A stretch of 14,796 nt of DNA from an uncultured Lachnospiraceae bacterium (lineage in GTDB: Bacteria > Bacillota > Clostridia > Lachnospirales > Lachnospiraceae), in contig CATZYB010000042.1 in assembly GCA_958426095.1 (NCBI GenBank), positions 1 through 14,796 on the forward strand. Direction: 5' to 3'. How positions within the stretch are numbered: the stretch's first letter is position 1; every line of letters starts with the position of its first letter. A model generated the notes under the pieces. It was not told the DNA's origin. It saw nothing but the letters and a program-made list of their open reading frames with translations, and made no database searches. The translations under genes and the position numbers were made by a program. Positions 8,047 through 14,796 of the stretch are shown one piece after another.

Positions 8047-8823
8047 TTAGAAACAGGTAAATGCCCCGTCGATAATGAAGTCAGAACCCGTCGTAAATGT
8101 ACTTGTGTCTCCCGCCAGATAAACGCAGATAGATTCCAGTTCTTCCGGTGTTCCCATTCTTCCAAGCGGCGCCATCGCATTCCATTTTTCAATCAGCGGA
8201 ATGAGAGTCGGGGAATTTAAAGTCAGCTCCGTTCCAATATATCCCGGGCTGATGCTGTTTACACGGACGCCCCGTTTAGCCCATTCGATGGCCAGTGATT
8301 TTGTCAACTGAATGACCGCCGCTTTGGAAGCGTTGTATGCACACTGCGGCTGAGGAACATTGACAATATGTGCAGACATGGAAGCTGTATTGATGATCGA
8401 ACCGCCGCCATTTTCCAGCATATATTTTCCAGCCGCAATATCTGTAAGGAAGATGCCATTTAAATTGATATTAATGACTCTGGACCACTGTTCATATGTC
8501 ATCTCTTCGGCTGGCGCGTTAATACAGATACCTGCATTGTTATGACAAAAATCCAATCCGCCAAGTTCCCGAACGACCTGGGCCACCATGGCATCTACCT
8601 GCTCTTTATCCGTACAGTCTGTCTGAATCGCAATAACCTTACGGCCTGTCTGCTCCATAATCTGCGCTGCTGTCTTCTTTGCTTCTTCAATGTCAACATC
8701 AACGATGGCCACATCGGCTCCTGCTTCTGCAAATGCTGTGGCCGTACATTTACCAATGCCTCTTGCGGCTCCGGTAACAAACCCCTTTTTTCCATCTAAT
8801 CTCATTTTTTCAATAATGCCCAT
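8047..8823 (-). CDS. SDR-family polyol (sugar alcohol) dehydrogenase
   Basis: Classical short-chain dehydrogenase of 258 residues, first gene of the catabolic operon. The Rossmann glycine motif TGAARGIG is at 17-24. Asp42 at the end of strand beta2 favours NAD(H) over NADP(H). NNAG is at 95-98. The active site lies in the segment with SMSAHIVNVPQPQ and AYNASKAA: Ser148 or Ser150, Tyr163, Lys167. The S-M-S-x-x-I-V-N-x-P-Q-P-Q pattern is typical of the mannitol/sorbose/L-xylulose reductase type of SDR, so oxidation of an alditol to a ketose (or the reverse) is likely. The exact substrate is unknown. I prefer the ATG at 8823 with a GGGAG ribosome site; an upstream in-frame ATG at 8847 lacks one. 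The product would feed the FGGY kinase encoded next. Confidence 0.92.
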   Translation of the reverse strand: MGIIEKMRLDGKKGFVTGAARGIGKCTATAFAEAGADVAIVDVDIEEAKKTAAQIMEQTGRKVIAIQTDCTDKEQVDAMVAQVVRELGGLDFCHNNAGICINAPAEEMTYEQWSRVININLNGIFLTDIAAGKYMLENGGGSIINTASMSAHIVNVPQPQCAYNASKAAVIQLTKSLAIEWAKRGVRVNSISPGYIGTELTLNSPTLIPLIEKWNAMAPLGRMGTPEELESICVYLAGDTSTFTTGSDFIIDGAFTCF

Positions 8824-8901
8824 TTTCCATTCTCCCTTTCTTTTCATTTTTAAAAATAATTTTATATTTTCTTTTTATAAAATCATTTTATATATTGTAT
8901 T

Positions 8902-8932
8902 ATTATATTACCCCTTTTTACTCAATTGTGCA
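8902..8932 (-). promoter_or_regulatory. Candidate promoter of the polyol operon with overlapping operator half-site
   Basis: A minus-strand TATAAT (8902-8907) would start transcription near 8895, about 72 bases before the SDR ATG. The 17-base-spaced -35 position (8925-8930, CACAAT) is poor and is covered by a TTGTGCA half-site (8926-8932, plus-strand reading), the same 7-mer as in the nearby palindrome. A weak -35 sitting under an operator fits repression by the divergent ROK protein. This is inference from position. Confidence 0.45.
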
Positions 8933-8966
8933 ATATTACATTTCTAACCAATATGACGACTTTTTT

Positions 8967-8983
8967 TTGTGCAAAATGCACAA
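8967..8983. promoter_or_regulatory. Perfect 17-bp palindrome, candidate ROK repressor operator
   Basis: TTGTGCA (8967-8973), AAA, TGCACAA (8977-8983) is a perfect inverted repeat with 7-bp arms, in the intergenic region between the divergent SDR operon and the ROK regulator. A second copy of one arm starts 41 bases away at 8926, close to four helical turns, so both sites face the same side of DNA. It is flanked on the left by a run of eight T. It is too short and lacks a U-run to be a terminator. An operator for the adjacent ROK protein is the simplest reading. Confidence 0.6.
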
Positions 8984-9017
8984 TCTCTTTTCTCTTTCTT
9001 TTTTCAAAATTAAATTG

Positions 9018-9047
9018 TATAATAGTTTCGATAAATGACTTTATAAT
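9018..9047 (+). promoter_or_regulatory. Candidate -10 elements of the ROK regulator gene
   Basis: Two perfect TATAAT hexamers are present on the plus strand, at 9018-9023 and 9042-9047. Neither has a convincing -35 at 16-18 bases spacing. The first would give a leader of about 39 bases. The second would give about 15 bases, barely enough for the AAGGAG ribosome site at 9058-9063. The first is preferred. Confidence 0.35.
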
Positions 9048-9068
9048 ATACACATCAAAGGAGCTATT

Positions 9069-10193
9069 ATGGATACATTCTCTCTTACTGACATTAAGAA
9101 AAAAAATTTATCTGATATTTATCACTATATTTACCAAAATCCCGGATGCTCCAAACAGGCCATCGCATATGCGCTTGCGATCAGTCTGCCAACGGTTTCT
9201 CAGCATCTGGCCACATTGCTTAATGAAAAACTTATTGAAAAGTCGGGGCAATTGACGTCCACCGTAGGCCGGCGCGCAACAGCCTACCAGATTATTCCTA
9301 CAGCAAAAATCTCCATCGGGATTGAAATTCTTTCCAGAAATATTTATATAACCGCTTTAAATTTATATGGAAAAAAAGAAGCCAAAGAAAAGTTTCAATT
9401 GAATTTTGAACCGGAACAAAAATATTTTGATAAATTACAGAAAATTGTGAAAGACTTTTTAGAAAAATATAAATACGATGAACATCAGATCCTTGGAATC
9501 GGCTTAGGTATGCAGGGCCTGACTTCCCCGGACGGCTCCCTGATGACCTACGGAAAAATTCTCGACTGTACTGGCCTCTCTATCCAATCATTTGCCGACT
9601 CTTTTTCCGTCCCATGTAAATTTATACATGATGCAGAATGTGCATCTACCAGCGAGCTTTGGGAAAATCCGGAAATCAAAGACGCCATTTACCTTTCTCT
9701 CGGACAACACCTTGGCGGAGCCATTATCATTAATGGAGAATTTCAAAATGGGCTTACCGGAAAATCCGGTACCTTCGAACATATGACTTTGATCCCTGAC
9801 GGAATGACCTGCTACTGTGGAAAAAAGGGCTGCGCCGAATGTTATTGTTCTGGAAATTATCTTCTGGAACCAGAAATGGAATTAGACGAGTTTTTTTCAA
9901 AAAAATCGCAGGGCGACTCCGCCTGTCAAAAAAAATGGGAAGCTTATCTCGAATATCTGTCAATGCTCATCAATAATCTGCATATGGTCGTCGAAAGCAC
10001 GGTCATTCTCGGCGGAAATATTACTCCTTATTTCACCGAGGAAGATATTGCAGCTATAAAACAACATGTATTCGAACATTCCACCTTCCAGGATGACGTT
10101 TCTTATATTATCCTTGGAAAATGCCGAAACGACGCCGTTTCTATAGGCGCCGCACTTCCTTTTATCAAAAATTTCTTAAAAGATATTGGATAA
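9069..10193 (+). CDS. ROK-family transcriptional repressor of the polyol operon
   Basis: The only plus-strand gene: 374 residues, the usual length for XylR/NagC-type ROK repressors. The N-terminal winged helix (about 12-75) has the helix-turn-helix AIAYALAISLPTVSQHLATLL, followed by GRRATAYQ. The ROK domain holds HDAE with Asp188, the sugar-contacting FEHMT (Glu237, His238) and the zinc motif CYCGKKGCAE (Cys248, Cys250, Cys255). The N-terminal ATP loop D-x-G-G-T of ROK kinases is replaced by IGIEILSRN, so it should be a regulator and not a sugar kinase. AAGGAG at 9058-9063 is five bases before the ATG. Being divergent from the SDR-kinase-transporter operon, it probably senses that pathway's sugar and binds the TTGTGCA palindrome. 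The gene appears more A-rich than its neighbours. Confidence 0.93.
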   Translation: MDTFSLTDIKKKNLSDIYHYIYQNPGCSKQAIAYALAISLPTVSQHLATLLNEKLIEKSGQLTSTVGRRATAYQIIPTAKISIGIEILSRNIYITALNLYGKKEAKEKFQLNFEPEQKYFDKLQKIVKDFLEKYKYDEHQILGIGLGMQGLTSPDGSLMTYGKILDCTGLSIQSFADSFSVPCKFIHDAECASTSELWENPEIKDAIYLSLGQHLGGAIIINGEFQNGLTGKSGTFEHMTLIPDGMTCYCGKKGCAECYCSGNYLLEPEMELDEFFSKKSQGDSACQKKWEAYLEYLSMLINNLHMVVESTVILGGNITPYFTEEDIAAIKQHVFEHSTFQDDVSYIILGKCRNDAVSIGAALPFIKNFLKDIG

Positions 10194-10243
10194 CAAAAAA
10201 CAGCTCTGAATAAAAAGGAAACGCCTTTTTATTCAGAGCCGTT
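10194..10243 (-). terminator. Strong intrinsic terminator between argD and the convergent ROK gene
   Basis: Right arm 10224-10243 and left arm 10199-10218 form a 20-bp stem with one G-U around a 5-base loop. On the minus strand it is followed by UUUUUUG (10194-10200), so it is a good terminator for the arg operon, starting six bases after the argD stop. It also directly follows the ROK stop on the plus strand, where no U-run follows; it may protect that mRNA end or terminate weakly. Confidence 0.85.
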
Positions 10244-10248
10244 ATCGA

Positions 10249-11442
10249 TTATTTAACTTCCTCAAGACTCTCTTCCAGAATCCGTGTCATTTCATCCACA
10301 TTCTCTTTCGTAATGACCAACGGAGGTACAAAACGAATAATATTTGTCCCGGCCGAAATAATAATCAGCCCTTTTTCCAAAGCCTTATTAATATACGGCC
10401 CCACCGGAACGTTAAATTCCAGGCCCCGCATCAGCCCAAGCCCCCGGGTTTCTTTAATAACATCATATTTAGCGGTCAGCTCCTGAAGTTTCTCATCCAG
10501 ATAAACAGCAACCTCATTGACGTTATCCAATACCTTCCGGCTTTCAAACATGTCAAATACTTTGCTGACAGCCGCTGTCACAAAGGGATTACCGCCGTAG
10601 GTGGAACCATGATCTCCCGGCTCCAGTGCATTTTCCGCCTTCTCACCAACCACAAAGGTGCCGACAGGAACGCCGCAGCCTAAAGCCTTTGCGCTGGTCA
10701 TAATATCCGGCAGGATTCCATAATGCTGATAGGCAAACATTTTTCCTGTCCGGCCCATGCCGCACTGAATTTCGTCAAGAATAAGAAGAATATCCTTTTC
10801 ATCACAGATTTTGCGGATTTCCTGGATGAATTCTTTCTCCGCCGGATAAATGCCGCCCTCCCCCTGAACCGGTTCAAAAATAATGGCACAGGTTTTATCG
10901 GTAATTTTTGACTTTACATCTTCCAGATTATTGAAATCGGCGAAAACCACATTGCCGATTCCCGGCTGGAAAGCTTCACGATAATGAGCGTTTCCCGTCA
11001 CAGAAAGGGCGCCCATGCTCCTTCCATGAAAAGAGTGTTCCATGGCAATGATCTCATGATCCGTCGTTCCGTCTTTTTTAAAGGCATATTTCCGGGCCGT
11101 TTTAATGGCGCCTTCGATAGCTTCCGTACCGCTGTTGGTAAAAAAGACCCGTTTAAGACCGCTGGCCTTCACCAGTTTATGGGCCGCATCCGCCATTGGT
11201 TCTGTATAATAAAGGTTGGAAATGTGCATCAATTTGTCAATCTGATTTTTTAAAGCTTCTTTATACTCTTCCACATTATAACCAAATGCATTAACTGCAA
11301 TACCTGCAGCAAAATCCAGATATTTTTTGCCATCCGTATCATAAAGATAGACGCCGTCGCCATGATCAAAGGCTACCGGGAACCGATTATATGTATGGAT
11401 AATCGCACTTTCCGCATATTCTTTAAATTCATTCGTTACCAT
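10249..11442 (-). CDS. argD: Acetylornithine aminotransferase
   Basis: PLP-dependent class III aminotransferase of 397 residues, making N-acetylornithine from N-acetylglutamate semialdehyde in arginine synthesis. Visible signatures are TNSGTEAIEGA (phosphate-binding region, about 102-112), HSFHGR (136-141), Glu190 in FEPVQGEGG, the PLP-ring Asp223 in LILDEIQCGMGRTG, the Schiff-base Lys252 in SAKALGCGVPVG, and GSTYGGNPF (279-287). The full-length form matches the family. Its ATG lies inside the end of argB (14-base overlap), which predicts coupled translation. It is the last gene before the terminator. Some family members also act as succinyl-diaminopimelate or ornithine aminotransferases, but the arg neighbours settle the call. 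Confidence 0.97.
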   Translation of the reverse strand: MVTNEFKEYAESAIIHTYNRFPVAFDHGDGVYLYDTDGKKYLDFAAGIAVNAFGYNVEEYKEALKNQIDKLMHISNLYYTEPMADAAHKLVKASGLKRVFFTNSGTEAIEGAIKTARKYAFKKDGTTDHEIIAMEHSFHGRSMGALSVTGNAHYREAFQPGIGNVVFADFNNLEDVKSKITDKTCAIIFEPVQGEGGIYPAEKEFIQEIRKICDEKDILLILDEIQCGMGRTGKMFAYQHYGILPDIMTSAKALGCGVPVGTFVVGEKAENALEPGDHGSTYGGNPFVTAAVSKVFDMFESRKVLDNVNEVAVYLDEKLQELTAKYDVIKETRGLGLMRGLEFNVPVGPYINKALEKGLIIISAGTNIIRFVPPLVITKENVDEMTRILEESLEEVK

Positions 11443-12331
11443 TATAATACCGTCCTTCCCCTTTACTCAAAATTGCCGTACCAATACCGCGGTTTGTAAA
11501 GATTTCCAGAAGCAGACAATGCGGAATCCGGCCATCCATAATATGAACACGGGAAACACCGTTATCGATGGCATCGATACAGTTGTTTAATTTCGGAAGC
11601 ATTCCGCCGCCGATGAAACCTTCATCGATCAGAGCATGAGCATCTTCGATGGTCAGCTCAGAAATCAATGTGGACTTATCTTCCGGATTTTTGTAAACGC
11701 CTTCAATATCCGTCAGGAAAGCTAACTTTTCCGCACTCACTGCCTTAGCAATGGCGCAGGCGGCATCATCCGCATTAATATTGTAAGTATTAAATTCTTT
11801 ATCCATACCGATCGGGCAGACGATTGGAAGGAAATCCTTTTCCAATAAATCGTAAAGTACTTTTGGATTGACATCCGTAATCTCTCCGACAAAACCGATA
11901 TCTTTGCCATCGGAATATTTTTTCTCAACCGTTAAAAGTCCGCCGTCTTTACCGCTGATGCCAACAGCTTTAACACCCAGTTCCTGAACCATCTGAACAA
12001 GGCTCTTATTGACTTTATTTAAAACCATCTCGGCGATTTCCATCGTTTCTGCATCCGTTACCCGCAGGCCATTGACAAAATGAGGCTCCATCCCTACCTT
12101 GCCGACCCAGCGGCTGATTTCCTTGCCGCCGCCATGGACAATGATCGGCTTAAAACCGACCAGTTTAAGCAGTGTCACATCCTGAATAACCTGTTTTTTC
12201 AGGTTCTCGTCCACCATAGCGCTGCCGCCGTACTTGACAACAATGATCCGGCGATTAAATCTCTGTATATAAGGAAGGGCTTCAATCAACACCGCCGCCT
12301 TTTCAAGATATTTATCCATATCTGTACCCAT
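11429..12331 (-). CDS. argB: Acetylglutamate kinase
   Basis: Amino-acid kinase of 300 residues that phosphorylates N-acetylglutamate, the second committed step of the cyclic arginine pathway. Visible are VVKYGG with Lys33, VHGGGKEI (65-72), the substrate-site segment VNGLRVTD, NINADDAA, and GGGMLPKLNNC near the C-terminus. Residues 5-25 form an N-terminal helix (DKYLEKAAVLIEALPYI) of the kind found in arginine-inhibited hexameric enzymes, so feedback inhibition by arginine is expected; this is inference from family knowledge. I chose the ATG at 12331, with AGGAG eight bases upstream; the in-frame GTG at 12340 falls inside that ribosome site. It overlaps argD by 14 bases and lies 39 bases after argJ. 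Confidence 0.97.
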   Translation of the reverse strand: MGTDMDKYLEKAAVLIEALPYIQRFNRRIIVVKYGGSAMVDENLKKQVIQDVTLLKLVGFKPIIVHGGGKEISRWVGKVGMEPHFVNGLRVTDAETMEIAEMVLNKVNKSLVQMVQELGVKAVGISGKDGGLLTVEKKYSDGKDIGFVGEITDVNPKVLYDLLEKDFLPIVCPIGMDKEFNTYNINADDAACAIAKAVSAEKLAFLTDIEGVYKNPEDKSTLISELTIEDAHALIDEGFIGGGMLPKLNNCIDAIDNGVSRVHIMDGRIPHCLLLEIFTNRGIGTAILSKGEGRYYNGNE

Positions 12332-12342
12332 TTTTCTCACTC

Positions 12343-12379
12343 CTAACTGCGTCTTTACGCATATTCTGTTCTAACTGCG
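12343..12379. repeat. 9-bp direct repeat with mini-hairpin at the argJ-argB junction
   Basis: CTAACTGCG occurs at 12343-12351 and again at 12371-12379. On the transcript (minus strand) these read CGCAGTTAG: the first copy contains the argJ stop codon TAG, and the second runs into the argB ribosome site TTAGGAG. Between them TGCGT (12348-12352) and ACGCA (12357-12361) form a 5-bp stem with a four-base loop. Function unknown; it may be a small local duplication. Confidence 0.4.
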
Positions 12380-13594
12380 GTAATCCGCATTGATCTTTAC
12401 ATAATCATAAGTCAGATCACAGCCCCAGGCTGTTGCTTTGGCATCGCCCATTTTCACATCGGCAATAGCCGTCACTTCCGGCTCAGAAAGAATTTTTGTC
12501 GCCTCTTCTTCGCTGTATCCGGTGGATACGCCGTTTTCCATGATCTTAATCTTTCCGGCCGCACTTTCAAAATACAGATCGACCACTTCCGGATCAAACT
12601 GAACGCCGGAATAACCCATAGCGCATAAAATCCGTCCCCAGTTGGCGTCATGACCATAAATGGCCGCCTTTGTCAGACTGGAAGTTACCACGGATTTGCT
12701 CAAAGTCACCGCATCCTGTTTTGTTTTAGCGCCTATGATCTTCACTTCAAAAAGAGCGGTCGCACCCTCGCCATCTCCGGCAATTTTCCGGCACAGATAC
12801 GTGTTTACCGTATTCAGAGCCTTCCTAAAAGTCTCAAAATCCTCACCCTTCTCTGTAATCTCCGGATTGCCCGCCATACCGTTGGCGAGGAGAAGCACCG
12901 TATCGTTGGTGGATGTATCGCCGTCCACAGAAACCATATTATATGTATCCTTAATATCTTCACTTAAAGCTTCCTGAAGCAGCTCTTTGGAAATGGCCGC
13001 ATCGGTTGTAATAAACCCAAGCATGGTACACATATTCGGATGGATCATACCGGAGCCTTTGCACATACCGCCCATGGTCACCGTCTTTCCTCCCAGTATG
13101 AATTCCACGGCAATCTCCTTCGGCACCGTGTCCGTCGTCATGATGGCTTTCGCCGCCTCATGGCCCGCTTCAATAGTATCTGTTTTGATTTCCGCCAGTT
13201 TGGCCGAACCGGCTTTGATCCGTTCGATCGGAAGCTGCATTCCGATAACGCCGGTAGAAGCCACCAGTACGCTCGTTTCCGGGATATTTAAAATCTCTGC
13301 GGCGCCGCCGGCTGTCTCTTTACAATAACCATAACCTACCACACCGGTGCAGGCATTCGCGATACCTGAGTTAATGACAATGGCCTGGGCATAAGGCGAA
13401 TTCTTTACGATCTTCTGATCCCATTTCACCGGGGCCGCCTTGACAACATTCGTTGTAAAGGTTCCTGCCGCCACACATGGTTTTCGGCTGTAAATCAATG
13501 CCATATCTGTCCGGCCTTTATATTTAATCTCGGCTGCCGTTGCAGCCGCTTCAAATCCTTTCGCAGCGGTAACGCCGCCCTCTATCGTTTTCAT
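12371..13594 (-). CDS. argJ: Bifunctional glutamate N-acetyltransferase/amino-acid acetyltransferase (ornithine acetyltransferase)
   Basis: ArgJ of 407 residues moves the acetyl group from N-acetylornithine back to glutamate, which makes the arginine pathway cyclic; bifunctional forms can also use acetyl-CoA. The family cleaves itself before a conserved Thr that becomes the N-terminal nucleophile. Here the segment KGSGMIHPNMCTMLGF places this at Cys189/Thr190, giving an alpha chain of 189 and a beta chain of 218 residues. The residue before the Thr is Cys, where Ala is common. The oxyanion segment STGVIG is at 113-118. The ATG at 13594 has GGAGG six bases upstream, and argC ends 11 bases before. 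No argA-type gene is in the window, consistent with the cyclic pathway. Confidence 0.97.
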   Translation of the reverse strand: MKTIEGGVTAAKGFEAAATAAEIKYKGRTDMALIYSRKPCVAAGTFTTNVVKAAPVKWDQKIVKNSPYAQAIVINSGIANACTGVVGYGYCKETAGGAAEILNIPETSVLVASTGVIGMQLPIERIKAGSAKLAEIKTDTIEAGHEAAKAIMTTDTVPKEIAVEFILGGKTVTMGGMCKGSGMIHPNMCTMLGFITTDAAISKELLQEALSEDIKDTYNMVSVDGDTSTNDTVLLLANGMAGNPEITEKGEDFETFRKALNTVNTYLCRKIAGDGEGATALFEVKIIGAKTKQDAVTLSKSVVTSSLTKAAIYGHDANWGRILCAMGYSGVQFDPEVVDLYFESAAGKIKIMENGVSTGYSEEEATKILSEPEVTAIADVKMGDAKATAWGCDLTYDYVKINADYRS

Positions 13595-13605
13595 ATTTAT
13601 CCTCC

Positions 13606-14646
13606 TTACGGGAACATCGGCACCAGATTCAGGCCTTCAGCCTCATCCAGTCCGAAAATAAGATTCATATTCTGAACCGCCTGTCCGGCGGCCCCTTTCA
13701 CCAGGTTATCCAAAGCGCCCATCATGACGACACGACGGGTTCTCGGATCCACTTTGAAATTAATATCCGTATAGTTGCTTCCTTCCACCCAGCGGGTCTC
13801 CGGGCAGACACCCGGTTCCAGCACACGGACAAATTTTTCATCTTTATAATATTTATCATAGGCGGCGCGGATATCTGCCTCCGTCACCCCTTCTTTCAGA
13901 TTTGCATAAGCTGTCACAAGGATTCCCCGGTTCATCGGCACCAGATGGGGTGTGAAATTCAACAAGATCGGCTCGCCGGCCGCATAGCCGAGCTGTTCCT
14001 CAATCTCCGGCGTATGACGATGGGTCGTAACGCCGTAGGCCTTAATGCTTTCATTCACTTCACAGAAAAGATTATCCACCTTAGCGCCCCGGCCTGCGCC
14101 GGAGGTTCCTGATTTGGCGTCAATGATAATGGACTGGGCGTCGATCAGTCCCTCTTTTACCAAAGGATAAGCCGTCAAGATGGAACACGTCGTATAACAG
14201 CCCGGATTGGCGATCAAACGGGCGCCCTTAATATCCTCACGGTTAATCTCGCAAAGTCCATAGACAGCCTCCGGAATGAACTCCGGCGACGCATGTTTGA
14301 TACCGTACCATTTTTCATAAGTCGCCACATCTTTAATACGGAAATCAGCGCTCAGATCAATGATCTTTACTTTATTAAGAACCTCTTCACTGACAAGGGA
14401 TGCACAGAGTCCCTGAGGCGTCGCCGTAAAAATCACATCTACAGCCTCGGCCAGTTCATCCAGATTGTCATCCTTGCAAACATCTTCCACAATCTGGAAC
14501 ATATTTCGGAATACATCATAATATTTCTTATCTATATAACTTCTGGAACCATACCAGACAATTTCCACATCTTTATGGCCAAGAAGCAATCGCACAAGTT
14601 CCTGTCCGGCGTATCCTGTCGAACCAATAATTCCTGCTTTGATCAT
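13606..14646 (-). CDS. argC: N-acetyl-gamma-glutamyl-phosphate reductase
   Basis: NADPH-dependent reductase of 346 residues that turns N-acetylglutamyl phosphate into the semialdehyde used by ArgD. The N-terminal dinucleotide-binding loop is IIGSTGYAGQELVRLL (6-21). The catalytic Cys150 sits in the family signature IANPGCYTT, and the catalytic His is in TTHRHTPEIEE (207-217). SGTSGAGRGAK (179-189) is also conserved. It is a full-length type 1 enzyme and the first gene of argCJBD, as in many Bacillota. The start ATG at 14646 has AAGGG eight bases upstream and lies about 28 bases after the predicted transcription start. Confidence 0.97.
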   Translation of the reverse strand: MIKAGIIGSTGYAGQELVRLLLGHKDVEIVWYGSRSYIDKKYYDVFRNMFQIVEDVCKDDNLDELAEAVDVIFTATPQGLCASLVSEEVLNKVKIIDLSADFRIKDVATYEKWYGIKHASPEFIPEAVYGLCEINREDIKGARLIANPGCYTTCSILTAYPLVKEGLIDAQSIIIDAKSGTSGAGRGAKVDNLFCEVNESIKAYGVTTHRHTPEIEEQLGYAAGEPILLNFTPHLVPMNRGILVTAYANLKEGVTEADIRAAYDKYYKDEKFVRVLEPGVCPETRWVEGSNYTDINFKVDPRTRRVVMMGALDNLVKGAAGQAVQNMNLIFGLDEAEGLNLVPMFP

Positions 14647-14680
14647 AGGTATTTCCCTTCTTTCTGAAATGTCTTTTCCT

Positions 14681-14709
14681 ATAATAATACAATTTAGTAA
14701 AGCTGTAAA
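14681..14709 (-). promoter_or_regulatory. Sigma-A promoter of the argCJBD operon
   Basis: On the minus strand a TTTACA -35 (14704-14709) and a TATTAT -10 (14681-14686) are exactly 17 bases apart; each hexamer matches five of six consensus bases. Predicted start near 14674 leaves a leader of about 28 bases, too short for a riboswitch or T-box. Confidence 0.65.
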
Positions 14710-14721
14710 GGCCTATTTTTA

Positions 14722-14764
14722 ATAAATATTTATGTTTTATCGATAATATACATTATTTATGAAT
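14722..14764. promoter_or_regulatory. Possible ArgR/AhrC operator repeats upstream of argC
   Basis: Two AT-rich sites lie upstream of the argC -35. One is a perfect 12-bp palindrome ATAAATATTTAT (14722-14733). The other is CATTATTTATGAAT (14751-14764), which on the minus strand reads ATTCATAAATAATG. Both contain CATAAATA on the minus strand, 27 bases apart. They resemble ARG boxes (TGAAT-AT-rich-ATTCA type) only loosely, and the surrounding DNA is so AT-rich that chance similarity is possible. Confidence 0.35.
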
Positions 14765-14796
14765 ATTTTAGACTTTAAACTTATAAAAATGCAAAA

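Noticed and set aside
8967..8983. CcpA cre site or terminator at the TTGTGCA palindrome
   Set aside because: It lacks the central CG of cre consensus, and has a 3-base loop with no U-run in a divergent promoter region.
8824..9068. Small gene or RNA in the 245-base SDR-ROK intergenic region
   Set aside because: Only very AT-rich DNA with promoter elements and operator-like repeats; no frame with a ribosome site and no stable long structure.
9069..10193. ROK sugar kinase
   Set aside because: An N-terminal winged helix-turn-helix is present and the ATP-binding D-x-G-G-T loop is missing, so a regulator is the better call.
12650..13328. Plus-strand open frames of 105 and 113 codons opposite argJ
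   Set aside because: They lie wholly inside argJ, overlap each other in different frames, and their composition follows from the argJ codons.
14647..14796. Riboswitch, T-box or leader peptide upstream of argC
   Set aside because: The predicted leader is only about 28 bases and no leader ORF or specifier/antiterminator structure is visible.

Overview
The window looks like the chromosome of a spore-lineage Bacillota, most likely Clostridia of the Lachnospiraceae type. The reasons are AT-rich intergenic DNA, AGGAGG-type ribosome binding sites, a GerMN-domain lipoprotein, a GPH-family sugar symporter paired with an FGGY kinase, and a compact argCJBD cluster. The genus is inferred from gene content and not shown directly. 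All genes are on the minus strand except one regulator. There are no rRNA, tRNA, IS or CRISPR features, and no gene-free stretch reaches 300 bases.

Region 1 (1-3790, minus) is a signalling operon. It runs from a good promoter (3762-3790) through a ComEA-like SLBB/helix-hairpin-helix lipoprotein, an OmpR/PhoB-type response regulator and a two-TM HAMP histidine kinase to a GerMN-domain lipoprotein cut by the left edge. Regulator, kinase and GerMN lipoprotein follow in the same order as the actinobacterial MtrA-MtrB-LpqB system.

Region 2 (3836-4325, minus) is one small YdcZ/DUF606-type membrane transporter with its own likely promoter.

Region 3 (4361-10193) is a carbohydrate or polyol catabolic locus. 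A minus-strand operon encodes an SDR polyol dehydrogenase, an FGGY kinase, a GPH-family transporter and a HAD phosphatase, and ends in a terminator. It is divergent from a plus-strand ROK-family repressor. The 245-base intergenic region carries a perfect 17-bp palindrome (TTGTGCA-AAA-TGCACAA) and a second half-site, which is a convincing operator candidate. The logical pathway is uptake of an alditol, oxidation to a ketose, and phosphorylation into pentose phosphate metabolism. The exact sugar cannot be read from the sequence.

Region 4 (10194-14796, minus) is the arginine/ornithine biosynthesis operon argC-argJ-argB-argD. It has a TTTACA-17-TATTAT promoter, possible ArgR-type operator repeats upstream, tight or overlapping gene junctions, and a strong 20-bp-stem terminator between argD and the convergent ROK gene.
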